A DNA stretch of 64,000 bases from Riptortus pedestris (lineage: Eukaryota; Arthropoda; Insecta; Hemiptera; Alydidae). The DNA is taken from assembly GCA_019009955.1 (NCBI GenBank), contig CM032228.1, positions 7,656,501 through 7,720,500 on the forward strand, in the 5' to 3' direction. A program made the translations under genes and the position numbers. Below, one piece after another: positions 13,581-25,745 of this stretch; positions within the stretch are counted from its first letter, which is position 1, and each line of letters starts with the position of its first letter. The notes under the pieces are model-generated. The model was not told the origin of the DNA and ran no database searches. It was given only the letters and a program-made list of their open reading frames with translations.

Positions 13581-14019
13581 AAAAAAGTCCGCCACGCAGG
13601 GGCTGCGTAAACTAAGCAGATTTCCCACCTGAAGTTATACAATAGAGAAATCTGCATACGAGAGCCGAACAGTTACGAAACGGCCGAACTACCTTTTGGT
13701 GGGAAACTCGCTCTCGTCCGTTATCCGCCCACATTTAATAAAAATGCAAATATCTCGGTTAATATTCAAGAATAAATGTATATAACAGTATTTATAGTAA
13801 ATTTAATTTGCAATAAGATTGATTATTTGTAAAAATTTTCGATCCGAAGTATAGTAACGGAAATATTTCAAATTTTCGAAAATCCTCCCCTCTAAACCCC
13901 CTCTCCCAATGGTCCGATTTCAGCCGTTAACGAACTTGATCTTTCTTTTTACATAAAACGACTAAATATCGAGTTTGGAAACGATTAAACAAAAATTGCG
14001 ACCGCTAGAGCGGTAACAG

Positions 14020-14074
<55 letters not shown>

Positions 14075-15003
14075 GTTTTGAACGGACCTCATTTTCGTCA
14101 TCTACTAGGTAGGATCGATGGACATTTGAAGAAAAATGTCGAAAATTCCTTCATGAGTACAACCTCAATAGCTGATTTCCCTTAAGGGAAATGTGCTAAA
14201 ACTAGAAATTTTGCAACAAATGTGGTAATCGCTCTGAAAGATTCCATTAAAACATACCACATTTGACTAAACATTCCAGTGTTGCATTTAGGACACACCA
14301 AAACTAAATAACTGCACAAAACAAACTGAGTCATTTCTGAATTAGATTTCATTTGGAACTTACCCCAACTAAACGACTACAAATTGTGCAAACTATGGGT
14401 AATTAAGCACTTAAGGGTTAATAGGGAACATACCACAACTAATTATAAGTATGTAACTAAAAAGTTTGTAAACTAAGAGTAATTGGTCTCTGAAGTTCCA
14501 TTAAGAACAAAACACAACTGTTATAAGTAACTAAAAATTTTGTTAACTATGAGTAATTACAGAGTCAAATTCTATTAGGCACATACATCTAAATAATCAC
14601 ACATTTTGAAAAACTAACTTAGTAACAACAAATTTTGCAATGGAACACACCAAAACTAAGTAAAAAATTCTACACTTTGAACCGGAAAAAAACGTTGTAC
14701 AAAAGAGCCAAAACCTACTTTCTGTATCTCTGGTGCGGTTAAATTCGCAAGATCCTTCCCATGGAATTAACTGAATAACTAACCAAATAGAGCACTAATG
14801 GAGTCCATATTTTTGCTACTTTTGCCAATAGAGAAACAATATTGATTTTAGCAGATTTCCCCTAAGGGAAATCAGCTATTGAGGTCGTACTCATGACGCG
14901 AGTTTCGAAAAATTTCTTCAAATGTCCATCGATCCTACCCAGGAGATGACGAAAATCAGGTCCGTTCAAAATTATATATATATATATATATATATTATAT
15001 ATC

Positions 15004-15047
<44 letters not shown>

Positions 15048-15516
15048 CTGTTAACGCTCTAGCGGTCGCAATTTTTGTTTGATCGTTACCAAACTCGGAA
15101 TTTAATCGTTTTATGTAAAAAGGAAGATCAAGTTCGTTAATGGCTGAAATCGGACCAGTGGGAGGGGGGGTTTAGAGGGGGGATTTTCGAAAATTCGAAA
15201 TATCTCCGTTACCATACGTCGGATCAAAAAATTGTATAGAACCAATCTTATTGCAAATTAAATTTACTATAAATATTGTTCTATACATTTATTCTGTATC
15301 TTTAATATTAACCGAGATATTTGGATTTATATTGTGAGTGTGGTCGGCTATGTTCGGGAGTTTCCGCCGAGCGCACTAGCGCTAGTGTGGCCGTTTCACT
15401 AACTATTCGTCCTCGTGAGAATAGGTTATTACTAGGCAGATTTCTCTATTGTAAAACTTCACTTGGGAAATCTGCTTAGTTTACGCAGCCCCTGCGTGAC
15501 GGACTTTTTTTTTTTT
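13581..15516. mobile_element. Complete foldback (hairpin) transposable element
   Basis: About 1.94 kb. The left arm (13581-14200) is the inverted complement of the right arm (14847-15516), with moderate divergence. Outer ends read 'aagtccgccacgcagggg' on the left and its complement 'cctgcgtgacggactt' on the right. Each arm contains an outer AGCAGATTTCCC, a TA-dinucleotide tract (14024-14068 and about 14975-15043), the words 'ctagcggtcgcaattttt' and 'ctctaaacccc', and an inner AGCAGATTTCCC-like end. The 646-bp core holds no protein but is a degenerate tandem repeat. No transposase is encoded, so it is non-autonomous. No clear target-site duplication was found; the A/T runs at the ends hide the border. 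It resembles foldback/MITE-type DNA elements, superfamily unknown. Confidence 0.85.
14201..14846. repeat. Degenerate tandem repeats in the foldback core
   Basis: A unit beginning 'gag/gt-aatt-nn-ctctga-n-ttccatta' and ending 'acta-n-aaattttgnnaactat' restarts near 14328, 14399, 14479 and 14553, a spacing of about 71-80 bases, with weaker copies on both sides. The repeats have drifted considerably. Confidence 0.65.
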
Positions 15517-18500
15517 GGTAAACATTGAAATCATCCGTAAACCTCAATATTGAGCATTCTTCTTGGTGAGAAATTAACATCGTCATATTATCGTTCCTCC
15601 GTATACATATACAGTGTACGTATGAAAGGATGTCATTTTGGTCAACAACCTGGTGGGATCAATTGACCTCAATAGCAGATTTCTTACAAAGTGAATATAA
15701 ATAGTAGCTCAATAATGACGAAATACAGCAATGGCTGATACAAGAGGCCGTTTCTGAGAAACTTTCTCTTTTGGTGGCGCACACTCAGAGGAATATGACA
15801 CACTTGTGTACATCATATCCACGTGATGGCGGGAAGCCCAGATGCTTCCCAGAAGACGGGTTCCGATCTACATGACTGAATCGTCGGTAATTGACCCAAA
15901 ATGACCTAATGACTACCTTCAATCCGCTTTGTCACTCCACTCTCTGGCGGGGGAAAATAAAACTACAAAGGCAGCGCCGTTCCCGAATATGCCTCTGTGC
16001 CCCGAAGGAAATGCCTTCAGGATTACTGCCGTCAATCAAGACATCGACCTCACAAGGTCGCCGGAATAATAAGTTCCAAGTAAAGATGAGTGCGCCTACT
16101 GGACACATTTCCAGCCTTACTCATCAAAGACAGTTTTCTGATAGACAGAGAGCATTCGACAGAAAAACTCTTCGACATATTTATTTCTCGTGCGACATTT
16201 TACACGATCTCACGCCTGTTACGGCCTTTACGACGTAGGCCCATTAAACTCTTCTCCGTGATTTACTGTTTACCTCGTTGGGCTGCTCATTTACAAGATC
16301 AGTTATCATCAAGCATTGATCATCAGAAACGTTGAAGTTTTCCTATTTAGCCTTGGCACATTTGGCAACCTCTTGAAATCCGTTGCCAAATCGCCCCAAA
16401 GTGGAAGGCGACGATCTTAAAGGCTATAAAATATGTTGACGCAATTTTTTTACAGGGTATATATAATCCGTTATTAATGGTTGTCTTCTTAAGAGTAACT
16501 AGATTCCTTAATTTACATATTGAATATGTAGGTAAATTGATTAAAATTAATCTTCCATAGTTATGCACAACAAGGAAAAGATAAATCACACCGAATATTT
16601 GAGCATACGATTTGGAAAATACATCAGGTGGTCGGAATGTTTATCCGAATCTATGAAATAAATGTTAGCAATTAGGCACATAAACTATGTTAGTATAAGT
16701 ATATTAAACAGAAGATGTCATATTAGAAAACTGCGAAAGTCACTGTTTGGAAATTGAGTTATTCCTAATCAACAGCCACGTAACTTCCAGAATATAACAA
16801 GAAATAAAAAAATTAAAAAATACACTAATGAAGAAACTCGAAACATACATGAGAAAAATGGATTTTCATTTATATAAAAGTAAAGCGTATGCTGTTCCTT
16901 TACTAACAATTGCCAAAAAAAACACAAGAGCATGCTTCGTATAAAGGGGGGGGGGGGGAGTAACACATTCAAAAGAATTAAAATACTTAACAAATGGTGT
17001 AATAAGTAAAAATGGTATATATTTTCTAAATTAGTAACTTCTTGAGAAGAAGTGTGGTCACTCGAAACGCGTCGGGAATTAAAGAAATGTTCATATGTGA
17101 CCGAAATGAAGAAATTATTTTCCTGGCTCAAAAAACTATGATATGTATAACTCACCAGGGCATATGCTGGTTTTATCTACTAATTATTTTTTAATTTACT
17201 CTCATACAAATACGCAATAAGCATTGGCATTCAAAGAGATGGACGAGCACTAGTCAAAGACGAAAACAGGAAAGAATTTGTTATGAGTCTTAATGTATCC
17301 CCCTGCGGTCAGGTTATGGCCCCTGTCTGAGGTAAGGAAGGTGAAACTCGGAGGAGAAGGAAGGAGGAAAAGGGAATAATAGCATAATAATACTGTCGGT
17401 AAGTGCGTTAAGGTTGTAGGTAAAACATTGAAAAGGATTTGGGGCGGGAGAGAGAGAAGAGGGTCCGTAGTCCCAAGGGTGCAGTTCTCTGACCCCCCAC
17501 CTGACACCCCCTAACACCGTCTAATTTATTACAAATGGAAGAGTAGGTCCCTTCTGACCATCCCGTGTGTCCATCTCTCTTCCAAATAAACAGATCCATG
17601 TCTATTTATCCTACTGAATATCCAATTCGGAGCCCATTCCGCTAGACGAGAAAACGAAAAGAGAAGGAACGCTCTTGAACAAGAAGAAATGTAATAGACG
17701 ACGCCCAAACTGATTCTAAAGGATCACAAGTTGGATCGGTCTGGGAAAATATGTCAGTACCAGCGATTCCAACTATCACAGAGCTGCGTTTTCCCAGTTT
17801 TGAAGAAATTAGATATAAAACGTAATCTTTTCCATCATGATCTAATGACTAAATCGGGGAAATAGCAATACGGATCCCGCAGAAGATACTCTAGGGACAT
17901 GATAATGAAACATGAAGGACCAGTTCTTTCTAATGAAAGTTAATGCTTTTCTTCAATAAATCTACGGTCTGTTGTAATTTTCAATAATGCTTCCTAGTGA
18001 TTAGAACGGTTTTATTGTAGACTGACTCAAGACATACAAAGACAGTTAAAGACTCATATTCCCGCATGGCCTATCAGTCCCGATATTTTATTTTCAATAC
18101 GTCCAAATTTATTAAAAACAATAGCCTATGTAATTTTTTATTGGTTATTTAATTGTATTTACGAATTGTTTATTTAATGTTTTTTTGTTTCATTCCGTCA
18201 AGTTTAATTTTCATAATCTTATTTACATTTTAAAATATGTATATATATTATTATATAAAAAATTGTTAAAAGTTTTGACAAAATGCACATATAATGCAAA
18301 TATGCATGGGATGTGCAGCAAAATAAAATCCCTCCACATAGGTTTACTATGTAGAGGAAAAACCCCCGTTTTATTGTTCAAATTTTAATTTTCTTTGCTC
18401 TGTTTACTCTACACAATTATCTCTTTTTTTCAATGTCTGAGCCGTGAGTATTTTGAAGAATCGAAGGTCTTTTGCCTTCGTTTAGTAAGCCATTTAATTC

Positions 18501-18939
18501 TTATCCGTTTGTTTCACTTTAGTCAATTTATAGTTGTTTGCATGTATTCAACGACTACATCCATTACTAAGGTGCGGTATCAGATATATTCTCTTCACTT
18601 TGTGGCTTGAAATGTCTGGAGAAATTCAATACATGGAGCTCAAAATCTAAGTAGTAATAATCTATACTCCCAAAACAAGTTTTAAACGAATATTTTACGC
18701 AAAGTATTTAAAGAATTTCTGTGGATCATTTATTATTCTTCTAATATCCTGAATCGAATTTGTATCCAGTCGATGTAGCGGTCATGCGCAGTATGCAAGA
18801 AGACGCTCAGATTAATTGGCAGAAGAGTATTTCTTATGGTGGATTAGAAGCCATCAATATGTTCGTAAATGGAGGTGTTTATCCGGTTCTTCCTGTTTGT
18901 GGCCGTCGGTAAGGCGAGCCTGGAGCTGGAGAACGCTGG
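15517..18939. other. Noncoding stretch, nothing firmly recognised
   Basis: Frames at 15891-16335 and 16769-17155 lack any known domain or splice context. A stem-loop followed by 'cgaaacgcgtcgg' lies at 17041-17080 (separate entry). A short hairpin (cctccacatag / ctatgtagagg) lies at 18331-18357. A perfect octamer ATGCAAAT at 18294-18301 is outside any repeat. Confidence 0.5.
17041..17080 (+). repeat. Stem-loop plus CGAAACGCGT motif, possible TE tail
   Basis: 'gaagaAGTGtggtCACTcgaa' forms a 4-bp stem (AGTG/CACT) directly before CGAAACGCGTCGGG. Such stem-loop plus GAAACG motifs occur at ends of Penelope-like and related elements, and loosely recall hammerhead cores. The CUGANGA box is not intact here, so I do not call a ribozyme. 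Confidence 0.25.
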
Positions 18940-20116
18940 CTAACGGAAGAGACTCGAGGAGTATTCTCGGAAAGGATCAGTATGCAGGTCTGGAGTCCAT
19001 CTTGTCTTGACCATACTCCTTACAAACAGGATTGGCACTTTGCAACGTCTCCACTTCGGATCCAACAAGATCCATATGTTGTCCAGTTCGTTGGCACTTT
19101 CCGTATCATGACAAATTGGGATCATCATGATTTGAAAGCTACGCCTTGTAGTTGCAACCATTGTGTTCTATCGGAAGCTACCTCTTTTCATATTACTATA
19201 CCCACACGAATCCATAAAATGTTTGGTGTCTTCAAAATAGGATTCTCTAGGTCTCTTTCTTCCCCAAGGAACTTACCTTCAAATATATTTGTGATGAAAT
19301 TATGATATGCAAAAGAAGTTCCACTCTCCATTTTCCATGGCTTTGATAAGACGTTTCCTTTCCTCATTTAGAACAGCCACGTTGGATTTTATTTTTAGTT
19401 CAATTTGCTCTCTGGTGATTCTGTGCCAGATCCACATTTCCTTAGTTTCCAATGTATTATATTCCCAACTTTCGCTCCCGTAAAGAAGTACAATCCGTAC
19501 GAAAGATTAGCAAACATTTTTTTGCATGCTATTTAGCTAAAATACTCGTTTTGCTTTGGAAGGCTTGTTCAGCAAGTGCTATTCTTCTATCGACTTCAGC
19601 TCTAATATCATTGAGTTATTTGATTATGCTCCCTAGGTAGAAAAACTTCTCTTTTTCAAATATAACGTATCGAATTCTAATATTTATATTTCCTTGGCTT
19701 TGTATCTTCTCTTGAACCAAAACTTTTGTCTTTTGTTTTATGTCCCTACATGCGACTTGCCACCAGTGCAATGTCACGGATCTTTCTTTCATTTTCATTT
19801 TTGCTTCTCCAATAAACATATTGAACAGATAAGGTACCAGAGGGCATCATTGTCATACGCCTTCCTTAATTCAATCTTCCGTTTCACATTCATTAACAAT
19901 GATTTGTGTACTCTGATTTTTGTAAATATTCCAAATTAACTTTCTGTCTTTCGAATCTAATCCTACTTTACGCATGCAATCAAACATCAGTTCCCAGTTA
20001 TCGGTATCAAATCTTTTTCTAGATCTATAAATGCAACTATAGTTTATTTTATTTATGTTTCTCTTTCTCTTCAAGATATACATACACTGAAATATATAAA
20101 TCACAATTACCAACAT
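18940..20116 (-). pseudogene. Non-LTR retrotransposon (LINE) reverse transcriptase relic
   Basis: Read on the - strand from 20116 downwards. The palm segment has FDTDNWELMFDCMRKVG (the conserved FD-x2-NW block holding the first catalytic Asp) followed by DRKLIWNIYKNQ. After a frame break comes a remnant of the A/DDIAL block (DIALVAS), then 'KFFYLGSII', the typical post-catalytic block, and a further 'RIALAEQAF' segment near 19570. Close to 19270 'GRKRPRESYFEDTKHFM' matches the C-terminal R-ES-LEDIKHFM text of such elements. Several frameshifts and stops and loss of the FADD catalytic box make it non-functional. The 5' half is missing. Confidence 0.8.
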
Positions 20117-22779
20117 AACTGTTATACCTCAATATTTCACTTCCAAGTTGCATCTTCGAGCGTAGATTTGTCTTTTCACATTTACTACACTACTAACAGA
20201 ACACTACAAGTCTGCTATTAAATTACTACAGAATAAATTGTCAATATTACCAGCTGACGTCCATCAGGTGGTCCAATCAGCTGTTATATTTGTCTATCAG
20301 CTGATTACTATAGAGCCATCATAGTATTCAGGATGTCTGCTTCAACTCGAGCTAGCTGGGAACTATAAAGATTTCTATGCAATTATCAGAAGCCTCTCAT
20401 TTAGATAATTTGTTCTCAAGAGTTCTCCATGCGCCAAAATGGACTAGTTTTGAAGGCCAGAAACCTTTTAGATATTAATCAGATCCCAATTACGGACGAT
20501 AAGTATTTGTTGCCGAATTAGACCTGAATATTTTACATCTGGACAATTACGGCAGAACAACTATTTCAGGCAGCTTAGTGCAGCAGAGTTGTAAAAGAGG
20601 AACGAATCCAACCGATTGTTATAACACTAATGAACAATTAAAGAGCTCGCTCTGGCGGAAAACTGAATCATCTCCAGACTCAACATTCGCATAACTTACA
20701 TTATCATTAAACTAAAATGACAATAGTATTAAAATTTGCATAACTTTGTCAAATAAAACAGATAAAATAATTATGAATAAGGAAACTTGCAATGGAAAAT
20801 TACTTCAGCCTTTGAAAAATGAAATCCTTTGAAATATATATGTCATTTGGCACTCTATTAGACTGTGACTGAACTGTATAATTAGCTTATCGTATAAAAC
20901 TGAAGATCAAGTTCTTTAAGGCCCAATTCTTGCTGCAAAAGTCCATTCAAATGCTAAATAATACAAGAGTATAAGTTGTGAATTTTCTTCACAATTTAAT
21001 ATCTAAAGGAATCGCATGAAGAACATTTAAACACATTCATAGTGAGATAAAAGAGAAATGAAATTCATGACCTGCAGTACAATTGCTGGACTGGACTGTT
21101 TTTTATCTTCGCTGAATATATTATCTGTTTGTCGGCGATGTTGCACGACTGGTTTACGACTGGCAATCTTCGGATCATCTCTGCTTAATTTGGTTTCAAA
21201 CTAAATTGCTTTGGAAAAATAAATTTAGCCATTTTCCCACGGAATAGATGAAAGAAAATTTCTAAATACGTTCTAAAGCAGGCAAAGTTGTGATAATTTA
21301 CCCTTTCAATTGTATTGAAAGCAAACATAAACCATAATTAATTGTAATAATTCAGTTTTATTAAATTAATTTTAAATTTTTTAAAAACTGTTTTAGTTTC
21401 CGAGTCTTTTGCATAACATTGTAATTATTTCCTGTCCCGATTTATTACCGAATGAGCAAATAAAACCCCGGCCTAACAATAAAATTGCCTTTTTTATATA
21501 CTATAGCAACCTGCCTTGAAAAGTAATATGTTCTTCCGAATAATAGAACACTTTCGTCTTAAGTGTTATAAATGCTAGTATTACCCAAATTTCATAAGAA
21601 CTAATTGCAGAAAAATTGTTACAAAAATTAATAACGGAGTGTTATAATGATTTAATACAGATATATTCCACATCACACTTATTTATAAATGGCAAAATTT
21701 TTACATTAACGTAAACTTTATTGATGACCCCAATATCGGGCCAAGAAAAGTGGAAGTTTAGAAAAGGGTTAATACGTAAAATTACACACATCTTTCTTAC
21801 AATACATTATATTGAAAAGTATTATTTGATTAATATTCTTGACAATGTAAGTCTTCAATTACCGTTCAATACATTTTTCTTCTAGCTTTAATATTTTTTT
21901 TTTTTTTTTTTTTTACAAGCGACTAAATATCTCATTTCCGTCTTAAAATTCAAGATTTATTAATACTGGGTTCTTTTTAACAATGCGTACATTGATTTTG
22001 TGCTACTAACTTACTCGAAACCTGAAAACATCGGGTTTTCCGTGGGCCTACTGAAATATGGATTTAGATAAATGTTAAACGAACTTGTAAATGTATGCAG
22101 ACATTACTGGGCAATAAAAAAAAAAATATCTCGATAGCTGTGTTTTACTCCAGTTGCCATTAACTCCCCTTCACTTGTATAATTGTGCCTTTGATAAGGA
22201 AAACTTAATGGCTATGAACAACAGTTAGTCAGAAAACTGTTTTGGACTTTCACTAGTCAGCTGATTTATACATCAGCTGTCTTATCATAATATTAGAACA
22301 CATGAAAAAAATAATAACATTTCATAATTTATTATATTTATTGCGATTTATTGACGTTGTCTTGGTGTTGCTACGCTCCATCGAGCGGGTTATCTGTAAC
22401 TTACCACCACTTTCTATCCAGGGTTGGATTAAGGATTTTATTTAATGTGCTCATTGCTAAATTAACCCTTGTTATCCAATTCGAAATTCGATCTCACGAC
22501 TCTACTTTACCTATAGTGCATTATTCTTAAAATAATAATTTGACTATAACTGGTGACTTCAGATTAAGCATTTGTGTTAATATGTTCACCCCAATATTCT
22601 TAGACACCGTTTATTCAAAAAATAACTTAACCAAGTAAGATTTGGGGAATAAAAAATGACTATAGTTATTTTTTTTTAAATATGTACAAATAAAAATTAT
22701 AATCATTTCCTTTTTATTTCATAGAAATATTAACACTAGTTCATTAACTAAAATTTTAATATTATTTTTTTTCTTTCAG
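20117..22779. other. AT-rich noncoding stretch upstream of first exon found
   Basis: Apart from a SINE fragment (22338-22530) I see no gene. The paired words 'atcagctgtt' and 'tatcagctgatt' near 20275-20310 and 22255-22285 recur elsewhere in the window and look repetitive. Confidence 0.5.
22338..22530 (-). repeat. tRNA-derived SINE, strongly diverged copy
   Basis: Complement of the family body: 'gattttatttaatgtgctc' and 'cagggttggattaaggatt' are recognisable, followed by a decayed B-box 'gatcgaatttcgaatt'. Ends are not sharp. Confidence 0.65.
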
Positions 22780-22830
22780 TCCCCGAACCCATTGGAAGGC
22801 CAGACAAAGGAAGCTCTCCTACCAACAGTG
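22780..22830 (+). CDS. nub: POU gene exon A (N-terminal linker)
   Basis: Acceptor 'ttttctttcag' ends at 22779 and donor 'gtgagt' begins at 22831. The phase is fixed by the next exon: two bases carried in, then 16 codons PEPIGRPDKGSSPTNS, and one base carried out, which with the exon at 29552 makes Glu. In the other two frames the junction does not continue. The segment is a Ser/Pro/Gly linker with no domain. It is the most 5' exon I can support, and the upstream exon must end with two bases of a split codon. A rare or alternative exon cannot be excluded, but both the splice sites and the phase fit. Confidence 0.72.
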
Positions 22831-23042
22831 GTGAGTCATGATAACTTTTTTTGTATTATTATTTACAAAACATTATATAAACTTAAACGAAAATTTAAAT
22901 AAAAGAAAAACCTTTATGAATTCACCCGATAAAGACCAAGATCCATTAATAAAATGCGAAAGACAAAAACACTTTCTTATTATTGTAATAATTATTTAAA
23001 TAAAACACTGTGATATGAAGAATTATTTATTCTTTAAAATAA

Positions 23043-23435
23043 GTCGAAAATGAGGCACATTCAAAACTATATTTATATATTATTTCGAAAATTCTTAATA
23101 CCTCCGTTATTATGCGTCGGATCGAAAAATTGTATAGAACCAATATTATTACAAATGTAATGTTATATAAATGTTGTTATGTACATATATTCACTATATT
23201 GATTATTAACAGAGATATTTGCATTTTTTAGTTTTCGGCATCCAGTAAACAATGTCATCTTCATGTCAAATTAACAATGAGCTGTTATATTATGAAACAC
23301 ATTATTTGAAACCCAAATACCAAATAATGTGCTTATTGAACTTTTAACTTTTGAGATAAATGCAAATACGTGGCGAACATGGGAAATATGCCTAGTTAAC
23401 GCAGTCCCTCGATGAAGGAATTTTTTTTTTTTAAA
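23043..23435 (+). repeat. Foldback-arm copy
   Basis: Begins 'tcgaaaatgaggcacattca', lacks most of the TA tract and the 'ctagcggtcgc' block, then continues 'cctccgttattatgcgtcgg', 'attaacagagatattt' and 'gtgcttattgaac' to 'gttaacgcagtccctcgatg'. Perfect octamer sites lie at 23217-23224 (complement) and 23360-23367. Confidence 0.85.
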
Positions 23436-24209
23436 CAGCTGGTGCTATTTGTTGGTCGAGCTACAATAATGCTGAATGTCTTATCATGTCCTCTTTATAT
23501 TTTAAGTCCTTTTTTCATGAAGATCGAACTAAGGGAGAAATAAGGGATACAAAGTCAGTTTGCACAGTCCCTGCTTTTTGGAATTCTTCCTTCAAGACTA
23601 GTCCTCCACGTCGAGAGCCAGTCTTGCCCCGAAGACATCTCCCTGGAGCAAGCCCGGAATAAGATTAACAGATGCTATAAGGAAAGTAAGGATTTCCGCT
23701 CGATTAGCCGTGGACGAACCAAAGGCTGGTTTCGAATTACCCCAATATGGCCGAACAGAGCCCAGCTCATCCGTGCATGAACTCCTCCTCGACATATTGT
23801 TTCTCTCCGACAACAACAGATCACATTTATCTCCGGTTCCTACAATTCTTCATCCTGTCTTACCGTTCCAGTTTGGCTCAGGTAAAACTCACAGGTGTGC
23901 AGCGGGTCAGAGCAACAGAAAAAAATATAATCGTACACAATTAGGCAAGTTATGACGGGAGGAGCTTTCTTCTTGAGAACGATGGTCAAAATATTGGGGA
24001 ATGCAAATTTGCCTACGACCTTATGCCTCATTTCTCCAAAAGAAACGTTTATCAACCCTTGAAATAGAGTTGCCCCAATCAGCTGTTAGCTAGTCAGACA
24101 TTTTTCTGTCAGTTTGCAGGGATGGATGGCCAAAGGTTGTGCTTTGTGTTCAAGAATGCTTAATCACTAGAAATTCTCGCTCACACATTGCGATTTCTTG
24201 AAGTGTTTT

Positions 24210-24480
24210 AACAGATTTTTCTTCTGGGAAATAAGCTATTTAGCTGTAATTGTGGCGATATTTCAGAACTATTTCCATAAATCCGTCCTAACTAGATGAG
24301 AAAAAATGAGATACTTCCATATTGCAAGTATATAGCGACCACAATATTGGTCGATCGTTTACAAACTCAATAACTAAAGATTAAAGCTTCAGACCAGCAG
24401 GATATGTGGTTAAAAATACCATTCATTTTGTGCCTAACCGAAAATGCAGTATGTCCAACGTTCTTAATGAATAATAATTG
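24210..24480 (+). repeat. Foldback-arm copy, very diverged
   Basis: Keeps 'acagatttttcttctgg-gaaataagcta', then 'gatgagaaaaaatgagat', 'gcgaccac-aatattggtcgatcgttta', the positions and order of the arm. Most of the 3' half is unrecognisable. Confidence 0.5.
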
Positions 24481-24719
24481 TTTTTTCTATTAGGTTTCTC
24501 GCTTTGAGCATTCTGCAAAGCTCTACTGTTGCGCAATTTCACTCACGGCTATTATATCACTAATAATATCCGACTAAAATTGCAAGAGTTGTTCTGTAAA
24601 GATAAAATTGAGAATATAATATGATGTGAAAGCAAATCGTGTGTCATTCGAGCGGAAGGGAGTTCTGTCTAGTTTACGCAACCTCTGAGAGGTCGATGAT
24701 TGGTTTTGATGACCTTTTG

Positions 24720-25090
24720 CCCATCCCTTGTGGGAAGGAAATCGATTTGGATTATTTTTGCATCTGGGCCCAATCTCTCCGGAATCTTTCCTCCGCCATG
24801 TAAATCGCTTCCTCCTTAAACGAAATACTGCACATGGATGTTGTCCTCGTGGTAACTTCGATACATTAAAGACTCCATTATTACTGAGACTAAGGGGACT
24901 CTATGTGCTTGTTTGCGGCGCATCGCCGAATCAATTGGTTGATAGATGCATGCGGGCACCCCCATGTCAATCAAAGGGAGGGCTTTTCTGCCGACATGTA
25001 GGGGCTGGCTATTTGGGACGTTCCAACCCCAAAACAGAGCCGGTCTCTCTGCTCGCCCTTCAATAGGCACACCAGCTGTGAGAGAGGGTT
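24720..25090. promoter_or_regulatory. Candidate regulatory patch, higher GC
   Basis: GC-elevated intronic block. It holds 'catgtcaatcaaag', whose complement TGATTGACA is the PBC/Meis (Exd/Hth) composite core, and 'gttgatagatgcatgcgg', which resembles a Hox/Exd site. No intact coding frame. Function is inferred from motifs only. Confidence 0.25.
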
Positions 25091-25204
25091 GCTAATTCTC
25101 TCGATTCCGTAGCTAGGCAAAGGGCTCAACCGAAAATTCCAACAGAAAACACCAATCGCACAATACTGGTCTCACTAACAGAACTTCCAACCAAGATTGA
25201 TGCG

Positions 25205-25745
25205 AAAACATCAGTCCGTCACGCAGAAGCTGCGTTAATAAGCAGATTTCCAAAGTTCAAATGAGAGTATCATTAGGTATTTAGGCTTCAAATAATGTGC
25301 TTCATAATATAACAGCTTATTGTTAATATGACATGACTAGGAGTGGGGGTTTACTGAAGGCCGAAAACTAAAAAATGCAAATATCTCGGTTAATAATCAA
25401 GATAGTGAAAAAACGTTCATAACCACATTTATAGAACATTACATTTTCAGTAACATAGGTTTTATACAATTTTTCGATCCGACGCATAATAACGGAGTTC
25501 TTAAGACTTTTCGAAATCCCCCCCTCAAAACCCTCTCTTCCACTAGTTCGATTTCAGCCATTAACGAACGTGATCTTTAGTTTGTCATAAAACGTTTAAA
25601 TATCGAGTTTGGTAACGATCAAACAAAAATTGCGACTGCTAGAGCGTTAATAGACATATATAACGTATAGGTCTATAATTTGTCTAAAATCGTGTCATGA
25701 TTATGACCTCAATAGATAATTTCCCTTGAGGAAAATCTGCTAAAA
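25205..25745 (-). repeat. Foldback-arm copy, inverted, nearly full length
   Basis: Runs from 'agtccgtcacgcagaagctg' and 'agcagatttcc' to 'gacctcaatagataatttcc' and 'aaaatctgc', i.e. complement of the arm from its outer to its inner end. The TA tract is shortened to 'atatataacgtatag'. Octamer ATGCAAAT at 25375-25382. Confidence 0.88.

Noticed and set aside
13581..15516. Foldback arms as the LTRs of a retroelement
   Set aside because: The arms are inverted, not direct, and no gag or pol lies between them.
15891..16335. Two overlapping frames that could be a small gene
   Set aside because: No domain, no promoter or splice context, and one frame ends in low-complexity basic text.
18331..18357. 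Short hairpin followed by a C-rich run as a terminator
   Set aside because: Bacterial-type terminators do not apply here; an 11-base stem is expected by chance in 64 kb.
23598..23955. Open frames on both strands in a less AT-rich patch
   Set aside because: No recognisable domain, no splice sites in phase with the POU gene, and both strands open, which suggests chance.
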